A stretch of DNA of 64,000 nt from Halobacillus sp. A5 (GCF_024189315.1 NZ_JAIZEO010000002.1:1-64000); one strand, 5' to 3'; shown: positions 19,876 to 28,228, counted from the stretch's first letter. The notes: a model not told the origin generated them from the letters alone. Translations and numbers: made by a program.

Positions 19876-20608
19876 ATGACTTTAACGAAGAGAAAAAAAC
19901 GCGCTGCCTTACTGATCATTTATGAATGCATTCTTATTACAGCTGCCTTACTTTCAGTGTTATTCATTTGGACAGAGAACTCATTCATTTATTATATCGA
20001 CCAGTACCTTTGGATTATTTTCTTAATAGATGTGCTCATACGCTTCACAAGTGCAGAAAATAAATGGACGTACTTCAAACGCAATCCTTTTGATTTTGTC
20101 GCAGCAGTGCCACTCGACAGTATATTTCAGCTGGCAAGATTGGCCAGAATTATTAAATTAATTCGCATCCTCTCCATAGCCAAACATCAAATTCGACCTT
20201 TTTTTCATATTTTACGTACCAACGGACTGGACTGCGTGTTGACGGTCTCTTTCTTGCTTATCTTTGGATCTGCGATCATAGTGAAAATGGGAACCAGGGA
20301 TTGAGACTTTTGCAGATGGGGTGTGGTGGTCGATCGTAACAACGACAACCGTCGGTTATGGTGATATCTCCCCTTCGACCACGATCGGAAGGTTAATTGC
20401 CGTCATTCTAATGTTAATCGGCATCGGACTGATCGGAATGCTGACAGGGTCCATTACAACTTTTTTCGTAAAAGAACAAACGTCCAGGCACCCGACAATA
20501 CCCTTTATAAAAGGGCAGCTTAACCGGTATGAAGATTTAACAATTGATGAAATGAAGCAGTTGACTGTATTAATGGAGGAAATGAAAGAGGAGAAACTAA
20601 GAAAATAA
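19876..20608 (+). pseudogene. potassium channel (Kch/ion transport 2 type), frameshifted
   Basis: The first reading frame (19876-20304) gives an N-terminal membrane domain with several helices, ending abruptly in GTRD. The next frame (readable from about 20291 as EPGIETFADGVWWSIV) carries the selectivity filter TTTTVGYGD and the last helix, ending at 20608. Together they make one voltage-gated-like K+ channel subunit of about 240 aa. A single-base change in AAAATGGGAACC (20284-20295) separates the frames. It may be a true pseudogene or a sequencing error. GGGAGG precedes ATG. Confidence 0.8.
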
Positions 20609-20611
20609 AGT

Positions 20612-20658
20612 AACGCCCCCGGCAGGATTCGAACCTGCGGCACACGGTTTAGGAAACC
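20612..20658. repeat. attachment site, left end (copy of tRNA-Arg 3' half)
   Basis: These 47 bases are identical to 34912-34958. They reproduce the tRNA-Arg gene from the anticodon loop to two bases past its 3' end. Divergence begins at 20659. It marks the far end of the integrated element and the original chromosomal junction next to the channel gene. Confidence 0.92.
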
Positions 20659-20993
20659 AGTTTCGTAAAGGTACATATTCGGTATGACCGTTAGTTTTAG
20701 CCTCATAGCAAGGGTTTCCCCTAACGTTTGCTATAACGTTGACAACTAACGTTCATACTAATGTCTTTCGTTCAATATATCCGTATCATTTATTTCACTA
20801 CGGAAATTATACCGTTATTTTGTTATTCATACAACCTTTAATGTTAGAGTCAGTCCATCTTTTGGTTTTTTTGCATGCAAGGAATATATGTAAGTCCATA
20901 TAATAATTTGGTATTATAAGTAATAACCGTAAATTTCTAAAAACGATACTAATAAAAGAAAATGCCAAAATAGGAGGATGAGGTGTAATTTAG
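20659..20993. other. element end: probable integrase arm sites, no gene
   Basis: This 335-bp gap contains TAACGTT three times at 12-13 bp spacing (20722-20728, 20734-20740, 20747-20753), with GTTGACAA between. A related TAACGAGTTGACAA lies near the other end (34880-34893). Such repeats near an att core suggest arm-type binding sites for the recombinase. The promoter of the next gene must also lie here. Confidence 0.4.
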
Positions 20994-21458
20994 TTGGGTA
21001 ATGAACACGAAAAATTAATAATAGGCTTTATTTTTATCCTTAGTGGTATCTTATATTTGCTAAACCTTGATTTTCTAAGTCCTTTAGTAGAATTCAGTCT
21101 TACCTTAGCTGCTTTTTTACTTAGTGTTTCCGGTTTGTTTAATGAACCAATTAAAGAGAATAAAAAAGTTTCTTTATTCTCTTTACTAAAATACGTGTTT
21201 TACACTTTGGCTTTAATGTCCCTTTTTGTTCTTCCTCAATTTGAAAGAAGTCAATATGTTAATGATTTAGTTACTTCTATAAACAGTACCGCTTTCTTAA
21301 TGTTTGGTCTAGGTATCAGCTTTTTCACTCTTCATTTTAGTGCGAAGGATATTGAGAAATATAAGCGAAAACACCAACAAGATGTCCTAGAAGCCAGAAT
21401 AAACGAAAGGAAAGAAATCATGGCAGAAATTTATAAGAAGGGGAAAAAAGATAAATAA
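20994..21458 (+). CDS. membrane protein, unknown (cargo pair, gene 1)
   Basis: The 154-aa protein has four probable membrane helices (about 8-25, 30-46, 58-75 and 95-115) and a long basic, charged cytoplasmic tail (KDIEKYKRKHQQDVLEARINERKE). TTG at 20994 has TAGGAGGATGAGG upstream. It lies 13 bp before the next gene, so the two form an operon. Its position at the element end away from the integrase is typical of cargo. No family is recognised. Confidence 0.65.
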   Translation: MGNEHEKLIIGFIFILSGILYLLNLDFLSPLVEFSLTLAAFLLSVSGLFNEPIKENKKVSLFSLLKYVFYTLALMSLFVLPQFERSQYVNDLVTSINSTAFLMFGLGISFFTLHFSAKDIEKYKRKHQQDVLEARINERKEIMAEIYKKGKKDK

Positions 21459-21471
21459 TGGGGGAGTTAAA

Positions 21472-22689
21472 TTGTTTAATGAAAAAGAACATAAAGATTA
21501 TGAAACGAGAGTTGAACTAACACTTAAAAGAAAAGAAGAAGGTTTATTAAGTCCTTGGCAAATTTCTAATCTAGTTTCAAAAATGTCTAGTTACTACTAT
21601 AAGAATGAGTTACTCAACACTATTTCTTTGGCAATTGAAAATGGTATTCGGCCGAATAATATATTTATCATGGATGATTCATTTAACGTAAACCGTAGTT
21701 ACTCTTATGTAAACACATTTGATTTAAATAAAATTAACGATGTTAAGAATTTTTACCACCTTGGCGTTCCTACCTCACTATTTCCTAACAAGACCTTGTT
21801 AAGAGTAAAATTATCATTTACCTATTTCAGCAAGATATATACATACCTTAATTCGAAAAACTTAGATAGACCGGATAAACAGAAACTCATTGATATAGTG
21901 GACTTATGTACTAAGTATAATGACATTGAGGAAGCTTTAAATATGATAAAAGACATGGCTGAAAACATAATCATCTATAACGCTAATCCTCAACTAAATA
22001 AGAGAAAGTTAATAAAGAAAGTTAATGAAATATACGATGAAATATATAATCGGTATCACCAATTTGAAAAAGAAGAACCTCTAATTTCCACTTTAGAAGC
22101 TGAATTAAGTGAAGGTTATACAGATTTATTGAGAACTAAGGACAAAAATTACAATAGAATTGAGAATGAATATTTCAACAAATTCTTTAAGATTATTGCA
22201 GACCTTACTCGACCTATTGTAGGTATCTACTACCCTGAAACCAATAGTATTCAAATTTTATGTTACAGTTTTATAAATCAACAAGCTAGAGATAATAAAT
22301 TTATAGATATTAAAACTATTAGCCATAACAGTCCTTACCTTATTTGTTTATTGATTGGGATTGCGGTTGCCTCACCACTTCTAAAAACTTTCAAAGACTT
22401 AGAAGATGACAGAACACTAGAAAATAATGAAATGCGTTTAAGTGGAGAAGATGAAAATACCCGTGAAGAATTGGAAGAAATGTTTGACCAAATAGAGTTT
22501 ATTGATAATAAACCGGAAAATAAATCTATTGATAACATGGAAAACGATTATCTAAAGGACAAGCTAGATTCCAATCGTAGTAAGAACGATGCAAAATTTA
22601 ATGAACCAATATCAAATTATAATTTCAATAACACTCACATTGAGATTAAAATCATAAAAGATATCGACAATCAGCAAGACCATCATTAA
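21472..22689 (+). CDS. unknown 405-aa protein (cargo pair, gene 2)
   Basis: TTG at 21472 has GGGGGAG upstream. The protein is mostly soluble, helical and charged. It has a hydrophobic stretch near residues 292-306 (YLICLLIGIAVAS), just after a strand-like ISHNSP motif, and an acidic, low-complexity C-terminus. The family is not recognised. Pairing with a membrane protein on a mobile element suggests a defence, exclusion or sensing role, but that is inference only. Confidence 0.65.
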   Translation: MFNEKEHKDYETRVELTLKRKEEGLLSPWQISNLVSKMSSYYYKNELLNTISLAIENGIRPNNIFIMDDSFNVNRSYSYVNTFDLNKINDVKNFYHLGVPTSLFPNKTLLRVKLSFTYFSKIYTYLNSKNLDRPDKQKLIDIVDLCTKYNDIEEALNMIKDMAENIIIYNANPQLNKRKLIKKVNEIYDEIYNRYHQFEKEEPLISTLEAELSEGYTDLLRTKDKNYNRIENEYFNKFFKIIADLTRPIVGIYYPETNSIQILCYSFINQQARDNKFIDIKTISHNSPYLICLLIGIAVASPLLKTFKDLEDDRTLENNEMRLSGEDENTREELEEMFDQIEFIDNKPENKSIDNMENDYLKDKLDSNRSKNDAKFNEPISNYNFNNTHIEIKIIKDIDNQQDHH

Positions 22690-22694
22690 TTAAA

Positions 22695-22726
22695 ATAGGA
22701 GAGGATAAAATCCCTCTCCTATCTTT
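22695..22726 (+). terminator. terminator of the cargo operon
   Basis: ATAGGAGAGG (22695-22704) pairs perfectly with CCTCTCCTAT (22713-22722), followed by CTTTT. Confidence 0.8.
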
Positions 22727-22753
22727 TAATGTTCTTCATATAATATTATGCAT

Positions 22754-22966
22754 TCATTGGTTTCTCTGATTAAATTCAACTACATGTTCTATTGCTTCAT
22801 TAATCGCCTTTCCTCTGCTTTCATCGCTGGTAAAAGCTTTCTTACTCTCCATTGAGTCCACTTGGATAGCATGGGCATTATAATTCTTCCCATCATTCCA
22901 TACATCGACCGCAAAAGCCCCACGTTCATTATAAATAATTTCTCTTTCAGCTTTAAAAGTATTCAT
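22754..22966 (-). CDS. small hypothetical protein, 70 aa
   Basis: ATG at 22966 is preceded by AAGGGAGG. The protein (MNTFKAEREIIYNERGAFAV...) looks like a small folded domain with a helical end; no family is recognised. The same frame stays open upstream to a TAG near 23078, reading KKWKPQEFFKGLDKFEDKV but without a usable start. A good ribosome site (TTAGGAGGTG, 23100-23091) stands in front of it. The gene may therefore be the surviving 3' part of a longer ancestor. Confidence 0.5.
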   Translation of the reverse strand: MNTFKAEREIIYNERGAFAVDVWNDGKNYNAHAIQVDSMESKKAFTSDESRGKAINEAIEHVVEFNQRNQ

Positions 22967-23322
22967 ACCCTTTTCGCCTCCCTTATCATTTTCATTATAG
23001 AGTTCTTTAGTTTTCTTGATAACTTTATCTTCAAATTTGTCTAATCCCTTAAAAAACTCTTGTGGTTTCCACTTTTTCTAGCTATAAATACACCTCCTAA
23101 CAAACCCTTAAAATTACCTTTAAATTCCTTTAAGTATCAGTACCCATTTATTGATTAGGTTAATCGTACTAAAGAAAAGAGTTTAATTTCTAGAATTAGT
23201 GCTTTTTAACTTTGTGGAATTTTTCCACCGTAAAACCCGGTACATTCTATAAGAACGAAGGGAGTAATATGTAAGCAAGAACAGGATAGTAACTGTTCTT
23301 ACTCTCTTCAATAAATTATAGC
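22967..23322. other. gap in the element with a possible decayed 5' gene part
   Basis: On the minus strand 22967-23078 is open in frame with the downstream small gene but lacks a start. At 23100-23080 a ribosome site is followed by ATA GCT AGA. If ATA were ATG and the A-run one base longer, translation would run into that frame. A hairpin (AAGAACAG with CTGTTCTT, about 23278-23301) lies just past the next minus-strand operon. Nothing else is recognised. Confidence 0.35.
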
Positions 23323-23754
23323 TTACTCAATAATAATATCGTTAGGATTTACATTAGCTTCCGTGAGTTGCTTTCCTGTGTCGCTATAACCCGCACTCAT
23401 TTTCTCCATTGGGGATAGTTCACGGTTAACCTTCTGCCCGTCGAATGAATAAGACTCGCCCGCCTTGCGTTCTGTTTGGTCTGTATCCTGCTTATGTGAC
23501 TCATAACCTGCACTCATAAGAGTTAAGGGGCTTTTATGTGCTTCGTGTAACTTATCGGGGTCAACGTCACCGAATAGAGAAGATTTCTTCTCCTGGGTAG
23601 CTTTTTTATACATTTCTAGGTCTGTTTGTTGCTTATTGAAATAAATTGCAGGGGCTTCGCCTTTCTCTACAAAAGTATTGTATAGGTCAAGGGCTTCCGT
23701 ATCTCCTGCGAACGCCTTTTCTTGTAGTTCTCTGATTTGTTGTTGATGTGCCAT
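23323..23754 (-). CDS. hypothetical phage-type protein, 143 aa
   Basis: This is a soluble, acidic, helical protein with two copies of a short motif around MSAGY (in LMSAGYESHKQDTDQ and KMSAGYSDTGKQLTE). Its ATG overlaps the stop of the preceding gene (TAATG), with GGAGAGG inside that gene. It is the last gene of the minus-strand phage-like operon. Function unknown. Confidence 0.6.
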   Translation of the reverse strand: MAHQQQIRELQEKAFAGDTEALDLYNTFVEKGEAPAIYFNKQQTDLEMYKKATQEKKSSLFGDVDPDKLHEAHKSPLTLMSAGYESHKQDTDQTERKAGESYSFDGQKVNRELSPMEKMSAGYSDTGKQLTEANVNPNDIIIE

Positions 23755-23906
23755 TATTTAACCTCTCCTTTAAGTTGTTTAATTACTTCGTTTAGTGTTC
23801 CTAAGTCGTCCATACCCTGTACGCGTCTAGTAAATAACGCTAGGGCTTCATCCTGCTTCTTTCTAATCTCTTGCCCCTGTTTTAATGCTTTTCTAAACTG
23901 TTCCAT
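23754..23906 (-). CDS. small hypothetical protein, 50 aa
   Basis: Translation from ATG at 23906 gives a charged helical peptide starting MEQFRKALKQGQEIRKKQDE and ending IKQLKGEVK. It starts one base after the end of the HNH gene and its stop overlaps the next start (TAATG). It is therefore tightly embedded in an operon, which supports expression. No family is recognised. Confidence 0.55.
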   Translation of the reverse strand: MEQFRKALKQGQEIRKKQDEALALFTRRVQGMDDLGTLNEVIKQLKGEVK

Positions 23907-23907
23907 T

Positions 23908-24480
23908 TTATATAGTCCCTTCTGCGTGAGTTTGATTTACATATTCTTCGAATTGCTTAGTAGTCATATCGTTCCTGCTTGCTAACATTGGAATTAAGAC
24001 ATTGTAGAAACGTTTCTGAATATCATGTGACTGTGTTCTAATCCATATAAAGGGGTTTCTCGTTCCTTTAGATGAATTAATAGCCCTGCTTACATAAATA
24101 ACATTCTCGTAAGTGTCGCCTAATCCTGTACCCCATGAAAGGGCGGTAAAATGGTCTGTGGTTATGTCCTCGGTTTCATGAGTTAATAGACATTTATATC
24201 CTTGTTCTTTTAATGCTTGTTCCCTAAGTTCAAAAGTCATAGTAGACGGCAACCCTGCCAATTTAGCACGGTATTTGTTTGCCCTTATAACTTTTGTTTT
24301 TCTGTTCGTCTTCTCGTAGCACTTAGAACAATTAGGGCGTTTATTGCTGAACCCGTTCGACATAGTATCAAAATGTTTAGCCGTTCTAAACTTTCCACAA
24401 TCCGTACAGACTCGGCTTGTCATTCTTCCTTTATCATCTGTAAATATGATTGTTTTCCAATTCCTCTTAGTGATTAACAT
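23908..24480 (-). CDS. HNH endonuclease with N-terminal zinc module
   Basis: The 190-aa protein has two CxxC pairs (CTDCGKF near 25-31 and CSKC near 51-54). A late HNH-like core follows: DHFTALSWG, then ENVIYVSRAINSSKGTRNP, where Asp-His and Asn...Asn...Lys fit the HNH pattern. In phages such proteins often act near the terminase or as homing-type nickases. ATG at 24480 has GGGGGAT upstream. Its role in the element is not known. Confidence 0.75.
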   Translation of the reverse strand: MLITKRNWKTIIFTDDKGRMTSRVCTDCGKFRTAKHFDTMSNGFSNKRPNCSKCYEKTNRKTKVIRANKYRAKLAGLPSTMTFELREQALKEQGYKCLLTHETEDITTDHFTALSWGTGLGDTYENVIYVSRAINSSKGTRNPFIWIRTQSHDIQKRFYNVLIPMLASRNDMTTKQFEEYVNQTHAEGTI

Positions 24481-24514
24481 TTTCTTATATCCCCCTTTTC
24501 TGTGTCTCTCTCTT

Positions 24515-24601
24515 TTATAAAATTGTATGAATAGCTAAGAATGAACCTATAACAATAACTAGCATGTCTAATCTTCCATACAATCTGTTTTCCTGTTTCA
24601 T
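24515..24601 (-). CDS. 28-aa single-pass membrane peptide
   Basis: ATG at 24601 has GTGGAGGAAACA directly upstream. The product is MKQENRLYGRLDMLVIVIGS followed by FLAIHTIL: a charged start and one hydrophobic helix. It lies between phage-type genes. Function unknown; a toxin-like or holin-like role is possible but unsupported. Confidence 0.45.
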   Translation of the reverse strand: MKQENRLYGRLDMLVIVIGSFLAIHTIL

Positions 24602-24715
24602 TGTTTCCTCCACCTTCTTATAAATTAGAAAAGACGGGAAGGAGTGACCAACCCGCCTTAAACTTATTTAATCCGTGCTTAGTGCCTCTTTTAATTCCAC
24701 AATACATAAGGTGTT

Positions 24716-25360
24716 TTATTTCTTAAATGTCTCCTTGTTTTCCAATGTGATAGAAGAAACTTTCTTATCGTGTAATGCCGTGCTTAACTCGTCGGGAAGC
24801 ACAATAGGCGTGTAGTAATTTCTATCCCGTGATTGATAACGACGGCTTAATGATAGTTCGTAGAAGTCGCGGGGATTCTTATAAGATAGCCCCAACGTGT
24901 TCCGTACATTGTTAAACGTCTTATTGTAGTCCTTTGTAAACTCGCTTTTCTTCTCCGCGTACTCGACTAACTTCTCTAGGTACTGAATCTTAATTGCGTT
25001 TAGTTCGTCATATAGCTTATAGAAGTCCTCTCCTGCGTCCTTTACAAACTGCTTTCTTTCTTCCTCGACTTCCTTCTTAGCCTTCTCTAGTTCGGACTGA
25101 ATAGCCGTATCAACCTTAGACAATGTTTCTTGAACGTCTTTAATTTCTTCCTCAACCTTTTTACGGTCTGTGGTTAGCTTCTTAGTTGGTTCTCCACCTT
25201 CAATGATAGCTAAGTTTAAATCATCCTGTTCGGCTTCATATAAATTCTTATGTTCGTCTCGTAAGTCCTTTAGCTTTGTTTGTAGTTTCTCTTTACGCTT
25301 CTCACCGTTTGTTAGTAGCTTCTCAACTCGTTTAACTGCATTACCCTTGTATAATTTCAT
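24716..25360 (-). CDS. coiled-coil protein, unknown
   Basis: The protein of about 214 aa is dominated by long charged helices (about 10-145) with heptad-like Leu/Ile spacing, consistent with a coiled coil. A Tyr/Arg-rich region (SRRYQSRDRNYYTP) follows. ATG at 25360 is preferred because GAGGGGG lies before it; this start overlaps the upstream gene's end by 20 bp. It may be a scaffold or DNA-associated factor; no family is recognised. Confidence 0.6.
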   Translation of the reverse strand: MKLYKGNAVKRVEKLLTNGEKRKEKLQTKLKDLRDEHKNLYEAEQDDLNLAIIEGGEPTKKLTTDRKKVEEEIKDVQETLSKVDTAIQSELEKAKKEVEEERKQFVKDAGEDFYKLYDELNAIKIQYLEKLVEYAEKKSEFTKDYNKTFNNVRNTLGLSYKNPRDFYELSLSRRYQSRDRNYYTPIVLPDELSTALHDKKVSSITLENKETFKK

Positions 25361-25784
25361 TATATAAATCCCCCTCAAATTGTTCTCCTAGATAGCTATA
25401 TACCTCTTTCATTACTTCGGGCGGGTACTTTGCAATTAAGCACCGTTTCCCCTGTCTAATGTTTCTTTCTAAATAGATAAGCTTGTTATAACCATTTTCA
25501 ATGACTATGGTAGCTTTCGTTAGTTCCTCATGTTCCGCCTTACTTTTGTCGGTCTTTCTTAACAAAAGGTTATATTTAGAATTCGGATTATTTTGCTTCT
25601 CCATGATATTGTCAACAATCTTATTTCGGCTTTGGATATTTTTGTCCAACTCCTTAGAAATTGAATCATAGAGTTTCTTTACCTTCTTAATGTTATCCTC
25701 AATATATTCCCCTCTATTGTCTTTAATGGTTACTGGGTTTTGGTGATAATCCACATAAAAACCACCAAGTTTCCTCTTTCCCAT
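25341..25784 (-). CDS. hypothetical helical protein, 147 aa
   Basis: This basic soluble protein (MGKRKLGGFYVDYHQNPVTI) has a central helical region (residues about 30-115). AGGAGAG precedes ATG at 25784. It lies in the same operon as the coiled-coil gene and overlaps it. Function unknown. Confidence 0.6.
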   Translation of the reverse strand: MGKRKLGGFYVDYHQNPVTIKDNRGEYIEDNIKKVKKLYDSISKELDKNIQSRNKIVDNIMEKQNNPNSKYNLLLRKTDKSKAEHEELTKATIVIENGYNKLIYLERNIRQGKRCLIAKYPPEVMKEVYSYLGEQFEGDLYNEIIQG

Positions 25785-25818
25785 TTGCTTTCTCTCCTTC
25801 TTGAAACTTTATTTATAA

Positions 25819-26331
25819 TTACTTCACCCGTTTAATGTAAGGGTTCTTCTCACCTGCTATCTTTCTTAATTCCTCTAGTTCTGCTTTTTCGCGTATCTCT
25901 TGTTCTTCTTTTTCCTTCATTTGTTTTCGTTCTTCGTCGGTGTAAAGTAACGCGTCTAGTTCTGCTATATCCTCGGAAGTATAGCCATCTTTTACAGGGT
26001 CAAGTTTTTCTTCCTTACTAACGATTTCTTTTTTCTCTGCGGACAATAAATCAAATACCTTAGCAAATAGTTCCATATGTTTATAACTTCCCGAAAGTGC
26101 CTTCTCTTTTAAGACATCATAATACTGTGGTATGGCGTCCCTTGTGGCTTCTTTTTTCCATTCGTTGTGCTTCTGTTTACCGTGGTCACTATTCGCCCAT
26201 AAAGATAGAGTTTTCCTGTTTATCCCATGTGATTTAGCAATATCCGCCTGTGTTTCCCCGCCTAAACTTCTGTCGAAGTAATCTAATAAAATTCTTATTT
26301 GTTTTTCATTTAACCTCGAATCCCTCTTCAT
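25819..26331 (-). CDS. phBC6A51-type helix-turn-helix protein (terminase small subunit-like)
   Basis: The 170-aa protein has an N-terminal helix-turn-helix (EKQIRILLDYF, then ETQADIAKSHGINRKTLSLWANS, about 8-48). A helical middle and a highly charged C-terminus follow. This resembles the Bacillus phage phBC6A51 DNA-binding family, often called as small terminase-like. On a satellite element such a protein could redirect packaging (inference). ATG at 26331 has AGGAGG upstream and lies inside the end of the Xre gene. Confidence 0.65.
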   Translation of the reverse strand: MKRDSRLNEKQIRILLDYFDRSLGGETQADIAKSHGINRKTLSLWANSDHGKQKHNEWKKEATRDAIPQYYDVLKEKALSGSYKHMELFAKVFDLLSAEKKEIVSKEEKLDPVKDGYTSEDIAELDALLYTDEERKQMKEKEEQEIREKAELEELRKIAGEKNPYIKRVK

Positions 26332-26596
26332 TCTTTAAAACCTCCTGCTTATTTTCTTCAAACTCTACGATTAACGTGAATGCTGCGATTGTTTGGTCAC
26401 TTACTTTTAAATCTCGACGTAAAGCCCTTAGAAATCTGTAATAGTTTCTGTGTGAAATAGTCGCTTCTTCTCGTTCCATGATAGCGACGTAGTTGGGACT
26501 AATCCCCGTTAACTTGCTGAATTCATCGACTGATAAATTTCTCATGAGACGTGCCATGCGAATAACAGTACCGCGTAGTTCGAACGTTTCTTTCAT
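26306..26596 (-). CDS. Xre-like helix-turn-helix protein
   Basis: The protein of about 96 aa has the Xre pattern RMARLMRNLSVDEFSKLTG and then ISPNYVAIMEREE. ATG at 26596 has AAAGGAGG at ideal distance, so it is preferred to the frame opening at 26620. It overlaps the next gene by 26 bp and heads the minus-strand operon that reaches 23323. It is a likely regulator of that operon. Confidence 0.75.
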   Translation of the reverse strand: MKETFELRGTVIRMARLMRNLSVDEFSKLTGISPNYVAIMEREEATISHRNYYRFLRALRRDLKVSDQTIAAFTLIVEFEENKQEVLKNEEGFEVK

Positions 26597-27082
26597 ATAT
26601 TTAACCTCCTTTAAAATCATATTTAATTAAAAATGTTACGCTTCTCTCCATAAGAAAAGCAGGGAAAGCTGGAAAGCTTAACCCTGCAATACAGAAGGAG
26701 AATTTAACTAATGAAACATATTGTAAGCACTAGAAAAAGTTAAGGAATATAAAGTTCCCTTTCTCATTCTTCTACTCATACTGTCAACGTTAAATACAAG
26801 TAAATGTAATAAGGTTGATAGATGAAATAGAAGAATAAAAGCCAATCTTATTTCCTAATGTACTAGACATTATTCCAATAAGAATAACAAGCGTAGACCT
26901 TAATTTTTTTAAAATACAATATTCATACGCCTATCCATATCGTTCTGCAATATTGCAGGTTAGTGGACTAAGATTCCCATTCAACACCATAACTATATAT
27001 GCCTAACACTTTTCGTTCCTCTCTACTTCGTGTAAGATTTCCGAAGTCATTTCCTCACATACTTCTTTGCCAATTTTTATCG
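26597..27082. other. gap in the element: terminator hairpin, otherwise unrecognised
   Basis: At 26659-26687 GCAGGG and CCCTGC enclose a second helix (AAAGCT/AGCTT). On the minus strand TTTTCTT follows, so it probably terminates the zinc-module gene upstream. A ten-codon plus-strand frame with a ribosome site (about 26708-26743) seems too short to call. The rest is AT-rich and holds the Xre promoter. Confidence 0.45.
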
Positions 27083-27481
27083 TTACTTAACTCCTTCCGT
27101 TAATTCTTGGTTATATTCAATCTCAATTTGGTCTAATGCGTTGTTCAGTACCTTATTAGATAATACGGACAAAATATTAATGCCGTACCGTTCTTGTAGG
27201 CTTGCTATACGGTCAACCGTTTTATTATTAAGCTGAACAGTTCGCTTTGTCGTATCATCCTTTACAAACTCGTCCATTAATTCATTCATAGCTTTGTCAA
27301 GGGATTCTACATCGTCGCTTACGCTTGCTTCTCCACAATCTAGGCATATACCTTTAGTAGTGTTCTTGAAGCCATCTGTGTTTTTTTCCTCCTTACATAC
27401 GGTACATTCACAAGAAATTATATTGTTGTTCTGGTCAATTTTTATGGATACTCCTTGGATGTTTTTTACAATAGTAAACAT
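27083..27481 (-). CDS. zinc-module protein with a ribbon-helix-helix-like C-terminus
   Basis: The 132-aa protein has an N-terminal zinc module (CECTVC, Cys residues near 24-29, and CLDC near 46-49). A C-terminal stretch TKRTVQLNNKTVDRIASLQERYGI looks like a strand-helix-helix DNA-binding unit. ATG at 27481 follows AAAGGAGA. It is likely a regulator of element genes; the family is not recognised. Confidence 0.6.
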   Translation of the reverse strand: MFTIVKNIQGVSIKIDQNNNIISCECTVCKEEKNTDGFKNTTKGICLDCGEASVSDDVESLDKAMNELMDEFVKDDTTKRTVQLNNKTVDRIASLQERYGINILSVLSNKVLNNALDQIEIEYNQELTEGVK

Positions 27482-27773
27482 GTTTAAAAGTCTCCTTTAC
27501 TTATTGAATATTCATTACAAAATGACCGACCGCCCCGTCGTCTGGTGCGGAACATGGTCTAGGTCTTAATCTTTATTCTATATTGTAGAAAAAATCTTAA
27601 TTTCTATTGTTTTGTAAATAATAGAGGAAGTGATTTTCTTCCTCATGTTTATCTTGTTATATGGTTCTAGTTAATGGTTCTAGTTACGTATTGATACGCG
27701 ATACAACCAAATAACGTTTTTTGATACAACCATATATCGTTTTTGAATATAACCCCTGTCACAAACCTTGTGA
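27482..27773. repeat. tandem iteron-like repeats downstream of the winged-helix gene
   Basis: Two adjacent 22-base repeats with a 23-bp period, starting GATACAACC and ending CGTTTTT, lie at 27700-27721 and 27723-27744. They are preceded by GGTTCTAGTTA twice (about 27664-27686, 12-bp period). Repeats of this type next to a replication-type protein can be origin iterons; they could also be operators. Confidence 0.45.
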
Positions 27774-28175
27774 TTAATCATTTTTCTTATGAAAGATAAC
27801 TTCTTCTCGCTTGCCTTCGAATACTGCAATCTGTGAAATGGGCTTAATCCGATAAACTGAATTATTAGCCCCTCTTTTATTCTCACGTAGTTCTCTTGTA
27901 ATGATTGGCTTACCATTATAGCGATACTCTAATAGTTTCTTAACTTGTCGGGTAATTGTATTAGGTCTAACCCCTAACTTCTCCGCTAGTTGTCTTTGTG
28001 TCGGGTATGCTTCGCCGTGTTTGTTCATGTAAGAAGCAATAGTAATTAATAGCCCTACCCCGTCCATGCCTATATCCTTAGAAATACCACTATTAAATAA
28101 TGGTGCATACACTTTCAAGAAAAACCCCTCCTGTGTTAGTTCTCCTACTTTTGCTTTCACCTGTTGTTGTTCCAT
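27774..28175 (-). CDS. winged-helix replication-type DNA-binding protein
   Basis: The protein of about 133 aa contains GVGLLITIASYMNKHGEAYPT, then QRQLAEKLGVRPNTITRQVKKL. This is the HTH of small replication initiators and phage replication proteins (HTH_36/RepA N-like). ATG at 28175 has GGGAG upstream, and the frame is open to 28220 without a ribosome site. Iteron-like repeats follow the gene. It is likely a replication or regulatory protein of the element. Confidence 0.6.
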   Translation of the reverse strand: MEQQQVKAKVGELTQEGFFLKVYAPLFNSGISKDIGMDGVGLLITIASYMNKHGEAYPTQRQLAEKLGVRPNTITRQVKKLLEYRYNGKPIITRELRENKRGANNSVYRIKPISQIAVFEGKREEVIFHKKND

Positions 28176-28228
28176 AACTAGATAACTCCCTTTCGTCTCT
28201 CTTTTTGTTTTGACACTCAAAAAGTGCC

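Noticed and set aside
26701-26743. Ten-codon plus-strand frame with a ribosome site in the island
   Set aside because: It is too short to support as a gene, with no partner gene on that strand downstream; it could be chance.
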